From the NCBI RefSeq assembly GCF_004354085.1, contig NZ_SMSE01000002.1:558001-622000 (forward strand): DNA of 64,000 nucleotides. The letters are read 5' to 3'. The position numbers and the translations under genes are program-made. The notes under the pieces were generated by a model. That model did not search any database. It was not told the origin of the DNA and saw only the letters and a program-made list of their open reading frames with translations. This stretch comes from Seongchinamella unica. GTDB lineage: Bacteria > Pseudomonadota > Gammaproteobacteria > Pseudomonadales > Halieaceae. Shown here piece by piece: positions 1 through 12,942 of this stretch (its first letter is position 1; every line of letters begins with the position of its first letter).

Positions 1-539
1 ATGGCGGCCCGGTCCTGCCTGCTGCCACACACCGCGATCTTGAATTTGCGCGGCAGGAAGGCGAATTCCGGATGCAGGGTAGACCACTGGCGGATAATCT
101 CGCACCAGGGGCGGGGATCTTCCAGTTCATCGGTGGCGACTCCGGCGAACTGGTCGGTAGTGGTATTGCGAATACAGTTACCGGAGGTCTGGATCGCGTG
201 CATCTGCACGGAAGCCAGCTCGGCCAGTATATCGGGCACCTCGCCCAGTTGCGGCCAGTTGAACTGGATGTTCTGGCGTGTGCTGATATGCACATAACCC
301 TTGTCGAAATCCCGTGACAACTGGGCAATCTTGCGGAGCTGGCGTGTATTCATGAGGCCATAGGGCACGGCAACTCGCAGCATGGGGGCGAGACGTTGCA
401 CGTAAAGCCCGTTTTGCAGGCGTAGGGGCAGGAATTGTTCTTCGCTGAGTTCGCCGTCCAGAAAGCGCTGGGTCTGGTCCCGGTATTGGGCCACCCGCTC
501 ATCAACTATTTTCTGGTCGTACTCGTCGTAAACGTACAT
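1..539 (-). CDS. cysI: Nitrite/sulfite reductase hemoprotein, CysI type (partial, C-terminus outside window)
   Basis: Reduces sulfite to sulfide in assimilatory sulfur metabolism, using a siroheme and a 4Fe-4S cluster in the cytoplasm. About 179 N-terminal residues are visible. The start MYVYDEYDQ and the stretches HISTRQNIQFNWP and MHAIQTSGNC match the first ferredoxin-like half and the start of the first catalytic domain of the single-chain enzyme of Pseudomonas and relatives. The cluster cysteines lie beyond the window edge. The start ATG has an AGGA Shine-Dalgarno about 8 bases upstream. It is divergent from a tiny membrane-protein gene, and metH lies nearby, which fits a sulfur amino acid neighbourhood. 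Family identity is confident; sulfite rather than nitrite as the main substrate is inferred from this context. Confidence 0.88.
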   Translation of the reverse strand, partial: MYVYDEYDQKIVDERVAQYRDQTQRFLDGELSEEQFLPLRLQNGLYVQRLAPMLRVAVPYGLMNTRQLRKIAQLSRDFDKGYVHISTRQNIQFNWPQLGEVPDILAELASVQMHAIQTSGNCIRNTTTDQFAGVATDELEDPRPWCEIIRQWSTLHPEFAFLPRKFKIAVCGSRQDRAA

Positions 540-634
540 CTGGGGATCCTGTTGTTCTTGGGCCGTGCTGTAGCCGGCATCGGGAGGCGGTACATTAGCA
601 GAAACGCGCGGGCTTAAATAGTCATAATATTCAT

Positions 635-655
635 ATGGTTAGAACGAATGGTTAG
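635..655. repeat. Direct repeat ATGGTTAG (x2, 13-bp period) upstream of cysI
   Basis: Two exact 8-base copies of ATGGTTAG start at 635 and 648, so they recur at slightly more than one helical turn. They sit about 100 bases upstream of the cysI start, in an AT-rich patch. The position would suit an activator site, but I cannot match it to a known regulator, and CysB sites are too loosely conserved to call by eye. Confidence 0.3.
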
Positions 656-669
656 GATGCTTTATGGGC

Positions 670-697
670 TTGGGATTCCAGGCTGAGCTGCTATAAT
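670..697 (+). promoter_or_regulatory. Sigma-70 promoter for the 40-aa membrane protein
   Basis: The -35 TTGGGA (670-675) and a perfect -10 TATAAT (692-697) are separated by 16 bases. Transcription would begin near 704, about 27 bases before the small ORF at 731. This is one of the best -10 boxes in the window. Confidence 0.6.
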
Positions 698-730
698 GGC
701 GCCGCCCAAGACCGCCAGAGGAGCGACAAA

Positions 731-853
731 ATGAGCGAAGAAACCAACAACAAGGACGCCGGCGACGGCACTGCTGACGCGATCGCCGCCACCGCGGTTA
801 TCTCACTGGTTGTTCTGACCTTGTACATCTGGCTGTCGGGAATGCCTTCCTGA
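731..853 (+). CDS. Small single-pass membrane protein (40 aa), unknown function
   Basis: I do not recognise this gene. It encodes 40 residues: a polar, acidic N-terminus (MSEETNNKDAGDG) followed by one hydrophobic helix (about residues 21-36) ending in SGMPS. The ATG has an AGAGGAG-like Shine-Dalgarno about 8 bases upstream and lies just behind a clear sigma-70 promoter at 670-697, so it looks like a real expressed small protein. It is divergent from cysI and convergent with the DUF2970 gene. The helix suggests insertion in the inner membrane with a cytoplasmic acidic tail. No frame in the neighbourhood competes strongly with it. A function in sulfur or methionine metabolism would be a guess from location only. 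Confidence 0.6.
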   Translation: MSEETNNKDAGDGTADAIAATAVISLVVLTLYIWLSGMPS

Positions 854-860
854 AGCCATT

Positions 861-888
861 GGGCGGGCCGCTGTCTAGTTGCCCGCCC
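861..888. terminator. GC-rich hairpin between convergent small genes
   Basis: An 8-bp perfect stem, GGGCGGGC (861-868) and GCCCGCCC (881-888), spans the 3' end of the DUF2970 gene. It lies 8 bases past the stop of the small membrane protein. Neither side carries a good T-tract, so it may be only a weak or bidirectional terminator or an mRNA 3'-end hairpin. Confidence 0.35.
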
Positions 889-1102
889 CCTTGAGTACCA
901 ACTGCACAATCACCACCATTACCGCGATGAATCCCAGGGTGAAAATAATCCCGGCGGCGATGAACACCCCCGCCCGGCCCTGATTGAAGTCACGCTCGCG
1001 GTTTTTACTGCTCTGCACGCCCAGTCCCGCCGCGAAAACGCTCGAGATGACCTGCAGTGGGTTGAGGGACTGTTTCTTCTTGCCCTCGTTGTTGTCAGTC
1101 AT
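875..1102 (-). CDS. DUF2970 family small membrane protein
   Basis: A 75-residue protein of the DUF2970 type. It has a charged N-terminus (MTDNNEGKKKQ), a conserved core reading PLQVISSV then GVQSSKNRERDF, and one strongly hydrophobic helix at about residues 44-69. It is probably an inner-membrane protein with its N-terminus in the cytoplasm. Its function is not known to me. The gene starts 17 bases after the metH stop on the same strand, so it is probably co-transcribed with metH. The sequence itself gives no catalytic motif. Confidence 0.8.
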   Translation of the reverse strand: MTDNNEGKKKQSLNPLQVISSVFAAGLGVQSSKNRERDFNQGRAGVFIAAGIIFTLGFIAVMVVIVQLVLKGAGN

Positions 1103-1119
1103 CGCTGTTCCTGCTCCAG

Positions 1120-4806
<3,687 letters not shown>

Positions 4807-4852
4807 GGTTGTCGCTATGCTGTAAAAGACGCGCATCCTAACAGAGCGGCCA

Positions 4853-4880
4853 ACCTATATCAAAATATTTTGATATAGGT
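4853..4880. promoter_or_regulatory. Perfect 28-bp palindrome in the metH-nfuA divergent region (putative operator)
   Basis: Each half reads ACCTATATCAAAAT on its own strand, with no spacer and no mismatch. It lies 46 bases upstream of the metH start and 84 bases upstream of nfuA, between divergent genes. It has no T-tract and is not a terminator. A dimeric repressor site is the simplest reading. An ArsR-family methionine-cycle regulator such as SahR is one candidate, but I cannot confirm its motif here. Confidence 0.55.
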
Positions 4881-4964
4881 ATAAGGGTGGCCGGTCTTGA
4901 AAACTCGCGGTCACGCCCCCATTCTTTTAGAATACCTGACTAAATCACTCGGAAAGTACACGAC

Positions 4965-5540
4965 ATGGTCACTATTACCGAATCTGCCCAGGACTACCTG
5001 GCTGAGCTTCTCACCAAACAGGAAGATGCCCTGGGAGTGAGAGTGTTTATCAACCAACCGGGGACCCCCCGTGCCGAGACCTGCATTGCCTACTGCCGTG
5101 ACGGCGATGTGCAGGAGGAGGACGAGGAGCACAAGTTCGAAAAATTTACCGCCTGGTTCGAGGGCCGGTCCCTGCCATTCCTGGAGGACGCCCTGGTGGA
5201 CTACTCCAAGGACCGCATGGGTGGTCAGCTCACCATCAAGGCACCCAATGCAAAAATGCCGCGCGTGGACGAAAACAGCCCGCTGGAAGATCGTATCAAC
5301 TATGTGCTCTACAACGAGGTCAACCCGGCACTGGCCGCCCATGGTGGCGAGGTCAGCCTGGTGGAGATCACCGAGGACAACTTCGCGGTGCTGCGCTTCG
5401 GCGGCGGCTGCCAGGGCTGCTCGGCGGTGGACCAGACGCTCAAGGGCGGGGTCGAGAAAACCCTCATGGAGCAGTTGCCGCAGCTCGCGGGCGTGCGCGA
5501 TACGACTGACCACACGGATAAGTCGCAGGCTTATTATTGA
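4965..5540 (+). CDS. nfuA: Fe-S biogenesis protein NfuA
   Basis: A carrier that receives 4Fe-4S clusters and delivers them to apo-proteins, notably under oxidative stress or iron limitation. It has a degenerate A-type N-terminal domain (about 1-95, with CIAYC but not the full cluster-ligand set) and a C-terminal Nfu domain. The Nfu CxxC is at Cys149 and Cys152 (GGGCQGCS). Both the length, 191 residues, and the cysteine positions are as I recall them for E. coli NfuA. The ATG follows a modest CGGAAAG element. It is divergent from metH and followed by a clear terminator, so it is monocistronic. Confidence 0.96.
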   Translation: MVTITESAQDYLAELLTKQEDALGVRVFINQPGTPRAETCIAYCRDGDVQEEDEEHKFEKFTAWFEGRSLPFLEDALVDYSKDRMGGQLTIKAPNAKMPRVDENSPLEDRINYVLYNEVNPALAAHGGEVSLVEITEDNFAVLRFGGGCQGCSAVDQTLKGGVEKTLMEQLPQLAGVRDTTDHTDKSQAYY

Positions 5541-5563
5541 GTCTGGTTTGGTTCTATTGAAAG

Positions 5564-5586
5564 GCGGGCTTTGGCTCGCTTTTTTT
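5564..5586 (+). terminator. Rho-independent terminator of nfuA
   Basis: The stem GCGGGC/GCTCGC (one G-U pair) with a TTTG loop is followed by seven T residues (5580-5586). It begins 23 bases after the nfuA stop. Confidence 0.8.
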
Positions 5587-5670
5587 ATTTCTGTTCCATT
5601 AAGCGGCCCGAAAACGGAACGAAGCTTGTGGCCGTGGAGCAAGGCATACCCCAGTGCCGGGCCGGTTAGC

Positions 5671-5698
5671 GGGAAAGAAGGGCGCGCCAAAGCCCGCC
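5671..5698 (-). terminator. Possible terminator of the DAHP synthase gene
   Basis: Read on the minus strand, a short GC stem (GGGC/GCCC, or the alternative GGCG/CGCC pairing) is followed by TTCTTT. It starts 23 bases past the DAHP synthase stop. Part of it is the exact complement of the nfuA terminator region (15-bp inverted repeat, 5561-5575 and 5686-5700). Confidence 0.4.
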
Positions 5699-5721
5699 TT
5701 CACATAGGTCGTTGCGGGCCC

Positions 5722-6798
<1,077 letters not shown>

Positions 6799-6919
6799 GC
6801 TTGTTACCTGATACAGTAAATCCCGGCTTTGCCGCCCGGTACTTCGGTCAAAGGCGCGACATTCTATAGCAGAGCACGTCATTTGGGTAGGCGCCACCAG
6901 GGCGCGGCAGGAGGCTTTG

Positions 6920-9598
6920 GTGCCCATACACAATCCCCCCTATTTTGATCTCGGTCGACTGCAGCCGTTGCTCGACGCGGGTGTGTTGCTGCTGACACCG
7001 AACTTGCGGCTGTCACGCCGGATCAAGGCCGAATGGGACCGGCAGCAAATGGCGGCGGGAAAACTGGCCTGGTGTCCCGCCGCGGTCAAAGCGCTGGATC
7101 AGTGGCTGGCAGAGTGCTGGCAACAGGGGGTAAACGACGGGCGGCTGAAGGGGGGGCGGGTGTTGAACGCCCAGCAGGAGGTCGAACTGTGGCGACAGGT
7201 GATCGAGGCAGACCGCTCGCAATACGGCGATTACAGCCTGCTGCAAGTTGGATCAGCGGCAGAACTGGCCCGCCAGGCCCGAGAAAACCTGCTGCGTGCG
7301 GGGCTGGATATGGCCGCTCCGGCGGTTGCCTGCGAGTTCCCGCTGGATCCGGACTGCAGTACGTTCCAGCGTTGGCTGCAGGCGTTCGAAAACAAACTGG
7401 GACAATTGAATGCACTCACGGCGGTCGATCGCCTGGCAGCGCTCGCCAGCGCCCCTCCCGCCAGCAACCTGTTGCGGGTAGTGCTGGTCGACTTCGACGA
7501 CGTGCCCCCCCTGCACCGGGCCTGCCTCGAGCGACTGGCGAATGAAACCGTTGAAATAGCCAGTGCAGTGGGCGAGGCACCCTTGGTCGCCCACAGTTAC
7601 CCGGATCGGCAGACGGAACTAGCGGCCGTCGCAGCCTGGGCCGCCCGGCATTACCGGCAACAGCCCGAGGCCCGGCTGGGGATCCTGTTGGCAGACATGC
7701 ACGGTGATCGCGCCCCGCTGGAATACCTGCTGCGCCGGGAATTTGACTGCCTCGGAGACAATTACACCTCACTGCCGGTGAACTTCTCCACCGGTATCAC
7801 CCTGGACCGGGCCCCGGTGGTTCGCGACGCGCTGCGAATACTGGCCAGCTGTGGTCCCAAGCTGCCCCTGGCTGACATCCTCGGGCTGCTGACTTCACGC
7901 TTCGTCAACCTGCCTGACCGGCAGGAGGCCCGCAGTGTCAAGCTGCTGCAGCAGTTGTTTGAGGATGGTGCGGAGCAGGTTGATGTCGGCCGGCTGCGCT
8001 ACCTGGCCAGGCAGGTGAGGGTGGGTGATGAGCGAGGCCTGTCACTGGGGGACGTGCTCGCCCAATGCAGCGAGATGCGTTTGCAACGGCTGCGGCACTG
8101 CCCTTCAGCCTGGATTGCCGAGCTGAACCGGGTGCTGGATGCCTGGGGCTGGCCGGGCCCGGGCCCGCTGGACTCGCTGGAGTATCAACAGGTCGAAGCC
8201 TGGTACCAGGTGCTGGAGGGCTACGCCTCCCTCGACACCCTGTGCGGCGAGCTGGAGCTGGACTCGGCCGTTGCACTGTTACAGCGCTGCTGCCAGGGGC
8301 AGATATCACAACCCCAGACAGCCGACACCAATATCCAGGTGTTGGGCCCGCTGGAGGCTGCGGGCCTGCAGTTCGACTACATCTGGTTCTGCGGCCTGCA
8401 GGGGAGTCGCTGGCCGGCGCCGGTCAGGCCCAATCCGTTCATCCCCATGGCGCTGCAGCGCAAGCATGAAATGCCCCACAGCAGCAGCGAAAGAGAATGG
8501 CAATACGCAGCCACGCTGATGCGTCAGTACCGGGCCGGATGCCAGCAGATGACAGCGAGTTACTCCCGCCAGTTGGACGGCGCCCCGGAATTACCCAGCC
8601 CACTGCTGCAGGGAACTTCCTGCCAGGCGATGGATGTGGCCGCGGGACCACCGACGCTCTGGCGTCAACTGGCATCCGCGGCCGAGGTGGTCACCATTGT
8701 GGATAACCGGGCACCGCCGCTGGCGGACGATGAACTGGCGGCCATCCGCGGCGGCAGCGCTATTGTCCAGGCGCAGGCAAACTGCCCCTTCCAGGCGTTT
8801 GCCGGCAAGCGACTGCAACTCGAACCCCTGGGTGAAAACCGGGCCGGGCTCGCTCACACTGATCGCGGCAAAATTCTGCACAACGCACTGTATGCCCTCT
8901 GGGGCACCCTGGAAAACAGCGACAACCTGCGGGATGCCGACGAGGGGGCCATCGCCGCTGCGGTCAGTAACGCCGCCGAGGCCGCCCTCGCGGCCGTGCC
9001 CGAGTCGCTGCGCCAGCTGGTGGGGATGCATTGCCTGGACCTGGAGCGGACACGCCTGCAGAACCTGCTGGTGGAGTGGTTGCAGCTGGAGCGCGCCCGG
9101 GAGCCTTTCATCGTTGTCGACCGGGAAGCCCCGGTGACGTTAAAGCTGGGCAAACTGGAACTGAATCTGCGGGTGGACAGGGTCGACGAACTCGCCGATG
9201 GTTCGCGGCTGCTTATCGATTACAAGTCCGGCCGCAACAGTCTCGCCCACTGGCTCGGAGAGCGCCCTTCACAGCCGCAGTTGCCGCTTTACGGACTCGC
9301 GGAGGAGGTCTCCGCGCTGGCTTTCGCCGAGGTCAGGCCCCGCCAGGCCCGCTTCCTGGGCCTGGGCCGTGTGTCCGGGGTCAGCGGCATTCAGGAGGAT
9401 ATAGCAAAGGCGGTGAAACGTTATACCTCCTGCGAGGACTGGGAGTCCCTGCTGACGGAGTGGCGCCACAATCTTTCCCGCCTGGCGGAGGACTTTGTTG
9501 CCGGCGTGTCCGGGGTTGACCCCCTGGCGACGGCCTGCAATTACTGTGGCCTGGACGCGGTCTGCCGGGTCGGCATTGCCGGGGAGGTGCCGCAGTGA
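6920..9598 (+). CDS. AddB-like PD-(D/E)XK nuclease, probable DNA double-strand-break repair protein
   Basis: The family is the probable DNA repair protein that partners an AddA-like helicase. The first part is a helicase-like scaffold with no Walker A (the N-terminus reads LLTPNLRLSRRI). The last quarter is a RecB-type nuclease: His654, Asp753 and the DYK at Asp767/Lys769. Four cysteines frame it, Cys622 and then Cys873, Cys876 and Cys882, as in the Fe-S staple of AddB. At 892 residues it is shorter than the Bacillus AddB I know. I chose GTG at 6920 because AGGAGG ends 5 bases before it; TTG at 6917 is too close. The stop overlaps the next gene by 4 bases (GTGA), so the two are coupled and probably form a complex. 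Confidence 0.85.
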   Translation: MPIHNPPYFDLGRLQPLLDAGVLLLTPNLRLSRRIKAEWDRQQMAAGKLAWCPAAVKALDQWLAECWQQGVNDGRLKGGRVLNAQQEVELWRQVIEADRSQYGDYSLLQVGSAAELARQARENLLRAGLDMAAPAVACEFPLDPDCSTFQRWLQAFENKLGQLNALTAVDRLAALASAPPASNLLRVVLVDFDDVPPLHRACLERLANETVEIASAVGEAPLVAHSYPDRQTELAAVAAWAARHYRQQPEARLGILLADMHGDRAPLEYLLRREFDCLGDNYTSLPVNFSTGITLDRAPVVRDALRILASCGPKLPLADILGLLTSRFVNLPDRQEARSVKLLQQLFEDGAEQVDVGRLRYLARQVRVGDERGLSLGDVLAQCSEMRLQRLRHCPSAWIAELNRVLDAWGWPGPGPLDSLEYQQVEAWYQVLEGYASLDTLCGELELDSAVALLQRCCQGQISQPQTADTNIQVLGPLEAAGLQFDYIWFCGLQGSRWPAPVRPNPFIPMALQRKHEMPHSSSEREWQYAATLMRQYRAGCQQMTASYSRQLDGAPELPSPLLQGTSCQAMDVAAGPPTLWRQLASAAEVVTIVDNRAPPLADDELAAIRGGSAIVQAQANCPFQAFAGKRLQLEPLGENRAGLAHTDRGKILHNALYALWGTLENSDNLRDADEGAIAAAVSNAAEAALAAVPESLRQLVGMHCLDLERTRLQNLLVEWLQLERAREPFIVVDREAPVTLKLGKLELNLRVDRVDELADGSRLLIDYKSGRNSLAHWLGERPSQPQLPLYGLAEEVSALAFAEVRPRQARFLGLGRVSGVSGIQEDIAKAVKRYTSCEDWESLLTEWRHNLSRLAEDFVAGVSGVDPLATACNYCGLDAVCRVGIAGEVPQ

Positions 9599-12500
9599 GT
9601 ATCGCTGATGCAAGGGAGCGGGCAGAGGCGCTGGATGTTACCCGCAGTTTCTGTGTCACCGCGCCCGCCGGGTCAGGCAAAACCGAACTGCTGATCCAGC
9701 GGCTGCTCGGGCTGCTGGGTCGGGTTCAACGCCCCGAACAGGTACTGGCGATTACGTTTACCCGCAAAGCCGCTGCGGAAATGCGCGAGCGGGTACTCCA
9801 GGCCCTCGAGGCAGCGCAGGTTGGGGCGCCGGTTGAAGGTGAACACCAACAGGTGACGCGCGACCTCGCCCTGGCGGCCCTGCAAAGAAGCGACGCTGAA
9901 CACTGGCAACTGTCCCGTGATATCAGTCGCCTGAATATCAAGACGATCGACAGTTTTTGTGCCGGGCTCACCCGGCAAATGCCAATCCTCAGTCGCTTTG
10001 GCGGACAGGCGCAGGCGGTCGATGACGCGGTGCCATTGTACCGGGAGGCAGTTGCAGAGCTGTTTTCCCTGGTCGGTTCACGGCGGCCGGAAGCGGCGGA
10101 CCTGGATCAACTGCTGCTGCACTTTGACAACAACTGGGACCGTCTCAGCGACTTGCTGGTCACCATGCTCGGCAAACGCGACCAGTGGCATGACTACATG
10201 GGCGCCCGGCGCTCGCCCGACGAGGCCGAGCAGGCCTTGCGGCACACGGTGGAGTCGGTGGTCGCTGAAACCCTGCGGGACGTATTGTCGGTGCTCGATC
10301 CCTGGCAGGATGAATTGCTGGACCTGTTCTGTTACGCAAGACAAAACCTTGGGGAGAGCGTACCGGAGGAGTTCCCCTCCACCAGCGCCGACGATCTGGA
10401 ACTATGGCGGTCCCTGGGACAAATGCTGCTGACCCAGGGCGGCAGCTTGCGCAAGTCGATTACCGTCAACAACGGTTTTCCCACCGGTAGCGATGAGGCC
10501 CGCGAGCGTAAGCAACACTTCGGGGATCTTGTCGCCCGCATGAGTGAGGTACCCGGGCTGGCTACCGAATTGGCAGCATTGGCCTGGCTGCCGCGCATGG
10601 ATAATCACAGCCAGGCGTGGCAGTTGGTGCTGCATCTATCCCACGTTCTGCCCTTGCTGGCCGCCTGCCTGTTGCTGGTATTCGAGCGCCGTGGCGTGGT
10701 GGATCACAGCCAGGTAGCGCTGTCAGCCCTTGACGCCCTGGGAGAGGACGACAGTCCCACCGAACTGGCAATGCGTCTTGACTACAGTATCGAGCACATC
10801 CTCGTGGATGAGTTTCAGGATACCGCGATTAATCAGTACCGCCTGGTCACCAGGCTGACCCGTGGTTGGGCGGAGCACAACGCTAATGATCCACAGAATC
10901 CGCGCACCGTATTTATCGTCGGCGACGGCATGCAGTCCATTTACGGTTTCCGCAACGCCAACGTGGGCCTGTTTCTCAAGGCAAGGGAAGAAGGTTTCAA
11001 CGGCCTGCTGCCGGAAACCCTGGCGCTGCGTTGCAACTTCCGCTCTGAACAGGGTGTGGTGGATTGGGTCAACGCCACCTTCAGTATCGCTTTTCCCAGC
11101 GAGGACAACGTGCGCCGCGGTCGGGTGAGCTTTACCGATGCCGTTGCGATCAAGGGGCCCGCCGCCGAACCCGCTGTGTCACTCAATGCTTTCTGGGGCG
11201 AGCACGCGAGGGAACAGGAGGCTCACTGGTTACTGACACAAATCAGCGAAGGACTGGGAGACCCGGAGATCAGGAGCATGGCGATTCTCGGGCGCAGTCG
11301 CGGGCAGCTGGCGCCGATACTGCAGTTGCTGCGACAGCAGGGGGTCCCGTTTGCGTCCCAGGACATGGATGCACTCGCGGGTTCGCCCGCAATTGTCGAC
11401 CTGATGACCCTCTGCCGGGTGCTGGTCAACCCGGCGGACCGGGTTGCCGGCTACGCCCTGTTGCGGGCGCCCTGGTGTGCGCTGTCGCTGGCTGACCTCG
11501 GCGTGGTGTCGGCAGCAGCGGGTGAGCCGCGTTACCAGAATATCGCGAAATTGCTTTGCAGTGGCGAGCTTCCGGCGGGCCTGAGCGAAGACGGTGCCAC
11601 GCGCCTGTCCCGGGTTGGCCAATGCCTGCGATGGGCCGAGCAGAAGCGCGATCGGCTATCCCTGCGGGTGTGGGTCGAGCAACTGTGGCAGCATCTGGGT
11701 GGTCCCGGCTGTTTGCGGGAACCGCGTTTTCTTGCCGATGCCGAACGGTTTCTCAGCCTGTTGCAGGAGGCGGAAGCGGAAGGTGTGGGCCTGGATGCCC
11801 AGTGGCTGGAGCATCGCATTGCCAGGCTTTATGCTTCCGGTGATGACCCGGATGCCCGCTTGCAGGTAATGACCCTGCACAAATCCAAGGGCCTGGAATT
11901 CGACTGGGTGTTGATTCCTGCTCTGGCACAGGCCACCCGCGGCGATGGTCGCGACCTTCTGCTGTGGGACGAATACAACAGCAGCGAGGGTGAACGTGGT
12001 TTTCTGCTGGCAGCCGATGACCATTCTGACGACAAAAGTCCCGGGCTGTACAATTTTCTCAAGAAACAGCGGCGGGAAAAATCACGGCTGGAAACCACCC
12101 GGCTGCTCTACGTCGGCGCCACCCGGGCTATAAAGCGACTGACCCTGAGTGCCTGCCTCGGCGGTGGCGAGGACTGTGCCGACGGCGAGCAGCCCCGGTT
12201 ACGCCCCCCCGGTGAAGGCGCTTTGCTGGCACCCATCTGGCCGCTATTCGAACAGCAAATGAGGCTGCATGCGCGCGCCATCCCGGAGCCGCAGCAACCG
12301 GCCGCAAGCGGTGGCTTGATGCGCCTGCAGTCACTGCCTGCGTCTCCGGTTCTCGCGTCATCGCAGGAGGCGGCGGCCGACGCCAATATTCCGGCACCGG
12401 CGCTGAACTGGCTGGACCGGTATGTGGGTACCGTGATTCATGAATTACTGGAAACCCTGAGTCTGCAGCAGGACCTGCCTGAGACATTGCCTGCCGGGAT

Positions 12501-12942
12501 GGCTGAACATGGGCAGCAGCGTCTTGCCGCACTGGGACTTGACGGCGAAGCCCTGGTCGCGGGCAGTCAGCGAGTGGTAGACGCCGTAACCGCCACCCTG
12601 GGTGATGAGCGCTGGGGGCGCTGGTTGTTATCGTCCACCCATCTGCAGGCACACAGCGAACTGGCGCTGACCATGAATGACGGCGATACCCCCCGCGATA
12701 TTGTGATTGACCGCACGTTTGTCGATGCCCGGACCGGTGTGCGCTGGGTTGTTGACTACAAAAGCAGTGTGCCGGCGGACGGGGTCGTAACAGCGTACTT
12801 TTTGTCCACGGAGGGCGAGCGCTATCGAGAGCAGCTGGCGTATTATCGCCAGGCCGCCGAGACACTGGGGCCGCAGCCGGTGCAGTGCGCGCTCTACTTC
12901 ACAGCCCTGGGCCTGTTTTACCCGCTGGATGATCCGCCTTAG
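9595..12942 (+). CDS. AddA-like UvrD/Rep-family helicase-nuclease
   Basis: An ATP-driven 3'-5' DNA helicase joined to a nuclease, expected to process double-strand ends for recombination. Visible motifs are Walker A APAGSGKT (Lys29, Thr30), motif Ia ITFTRKAAAEM, motif II DEFQDT (Asp405, Glu406), the GDGMQSIYGFR motif III, a late TLHKSKGLEF and motif VI RLLYVGATRA. The C-terminal nuclease has DYKSS at Asp1054 and Lys1056. At 1115 residues it is close to AddA and RecB in size. The GTG start overlaps the TGA of the AddB-like gene. It meets the oxidoreductase gene on the other strand with a 4-base stop overlap. A RecB identity is less likely because the partner is AddB-like and no recC or recD is nearby. 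Confidence 0.88.
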   Translation: MSIADARERAEALDVTRSFCVTAPAGSGKTELLIQRLLGLLGRVQRPEQVLAITFTRKAAAEMRERVLQALEAAQVGAPVEGEHQQVTRDLALAALQRSDAEHWQLSRDISRLNIKTIDSFCAGLTRQMPILSRFGGQAQAVDDAVPLYREAVAELFSLVGSRRPEAADLDQLLLHFDNNWDRLSDLLVTMLGKRDQWHDYMGARRSPDEAEQALRHTVESVVAETLRDVLSVLDPWQDELLDLFCYARQNLGESVPEEFPSTSADDLELWRSLGQMLLTQGGSLRKSITVNNGFPTGSDEARERKQHFGDLVARMSEVPGLATELAALAWLPRMDNHSQAWQLVLHLSHVLPLLAACLLLVFERRGVVDHSQVALSALDALGEDDSPTELAMRLDYSIEHILVDEFQDTAINQYRLVTRLTRGWAEHNANDPQNPRTVFIVGDGMQSIYGFRNANVGLFLKAREEGFNGLLPETLALRCNFRSEQGVVDWVNATFSIAFPSEDNVRRGRVSFTDAVAIKGPAAEPAVSLNAFWGEHAREQEAHWLLTQISEGLGDPEIRSMAILGRSRGQLAPILQLLRQQGVPFASQDMDALAGSPAIVDLMTLCRVLVNPADRVAGYALLRAPWCALSLADLGVVSAAAGEPRYQNIAKLLCSGELPAGLSEDGATRLSRVGQCLRWAEQKRDRLSLRVWVEQLWQHLGGPGCLREPRFLADAERFLSLLQEAEAEGVGLDAQWLEHRIARLYASGDDPDARLQVMTLHKSKGLEFDWVLIPALAQATRGDGRDLLLWDEYNSSEGERGFLLAADDHSDDKSPGLYNFLKKQRREKSRLETTRLLYVGATRAIKRLTLSACLGGGEDCADGEQPRLRPPGEGALLAPIWPLFEQQMRLHARAIPEPQQPAASGGLMRLQSLPASPVLASSQEAAADANIPAPALNWLDRYVGTVIHELLETLSLQQDLPETLPAGMAEHGQQRLAALGLDGEALVAGSQRVVDAVTATLGDERWGRWLLSSTHLQAHSELALTMNDGDTPRDIVIDRTFVDARTGVRWVVDYKSSVPADGVVTAYFLSTEGERYREQLAYYRQAAETLGPQPVQCALYFTALGLFYPLDDPP

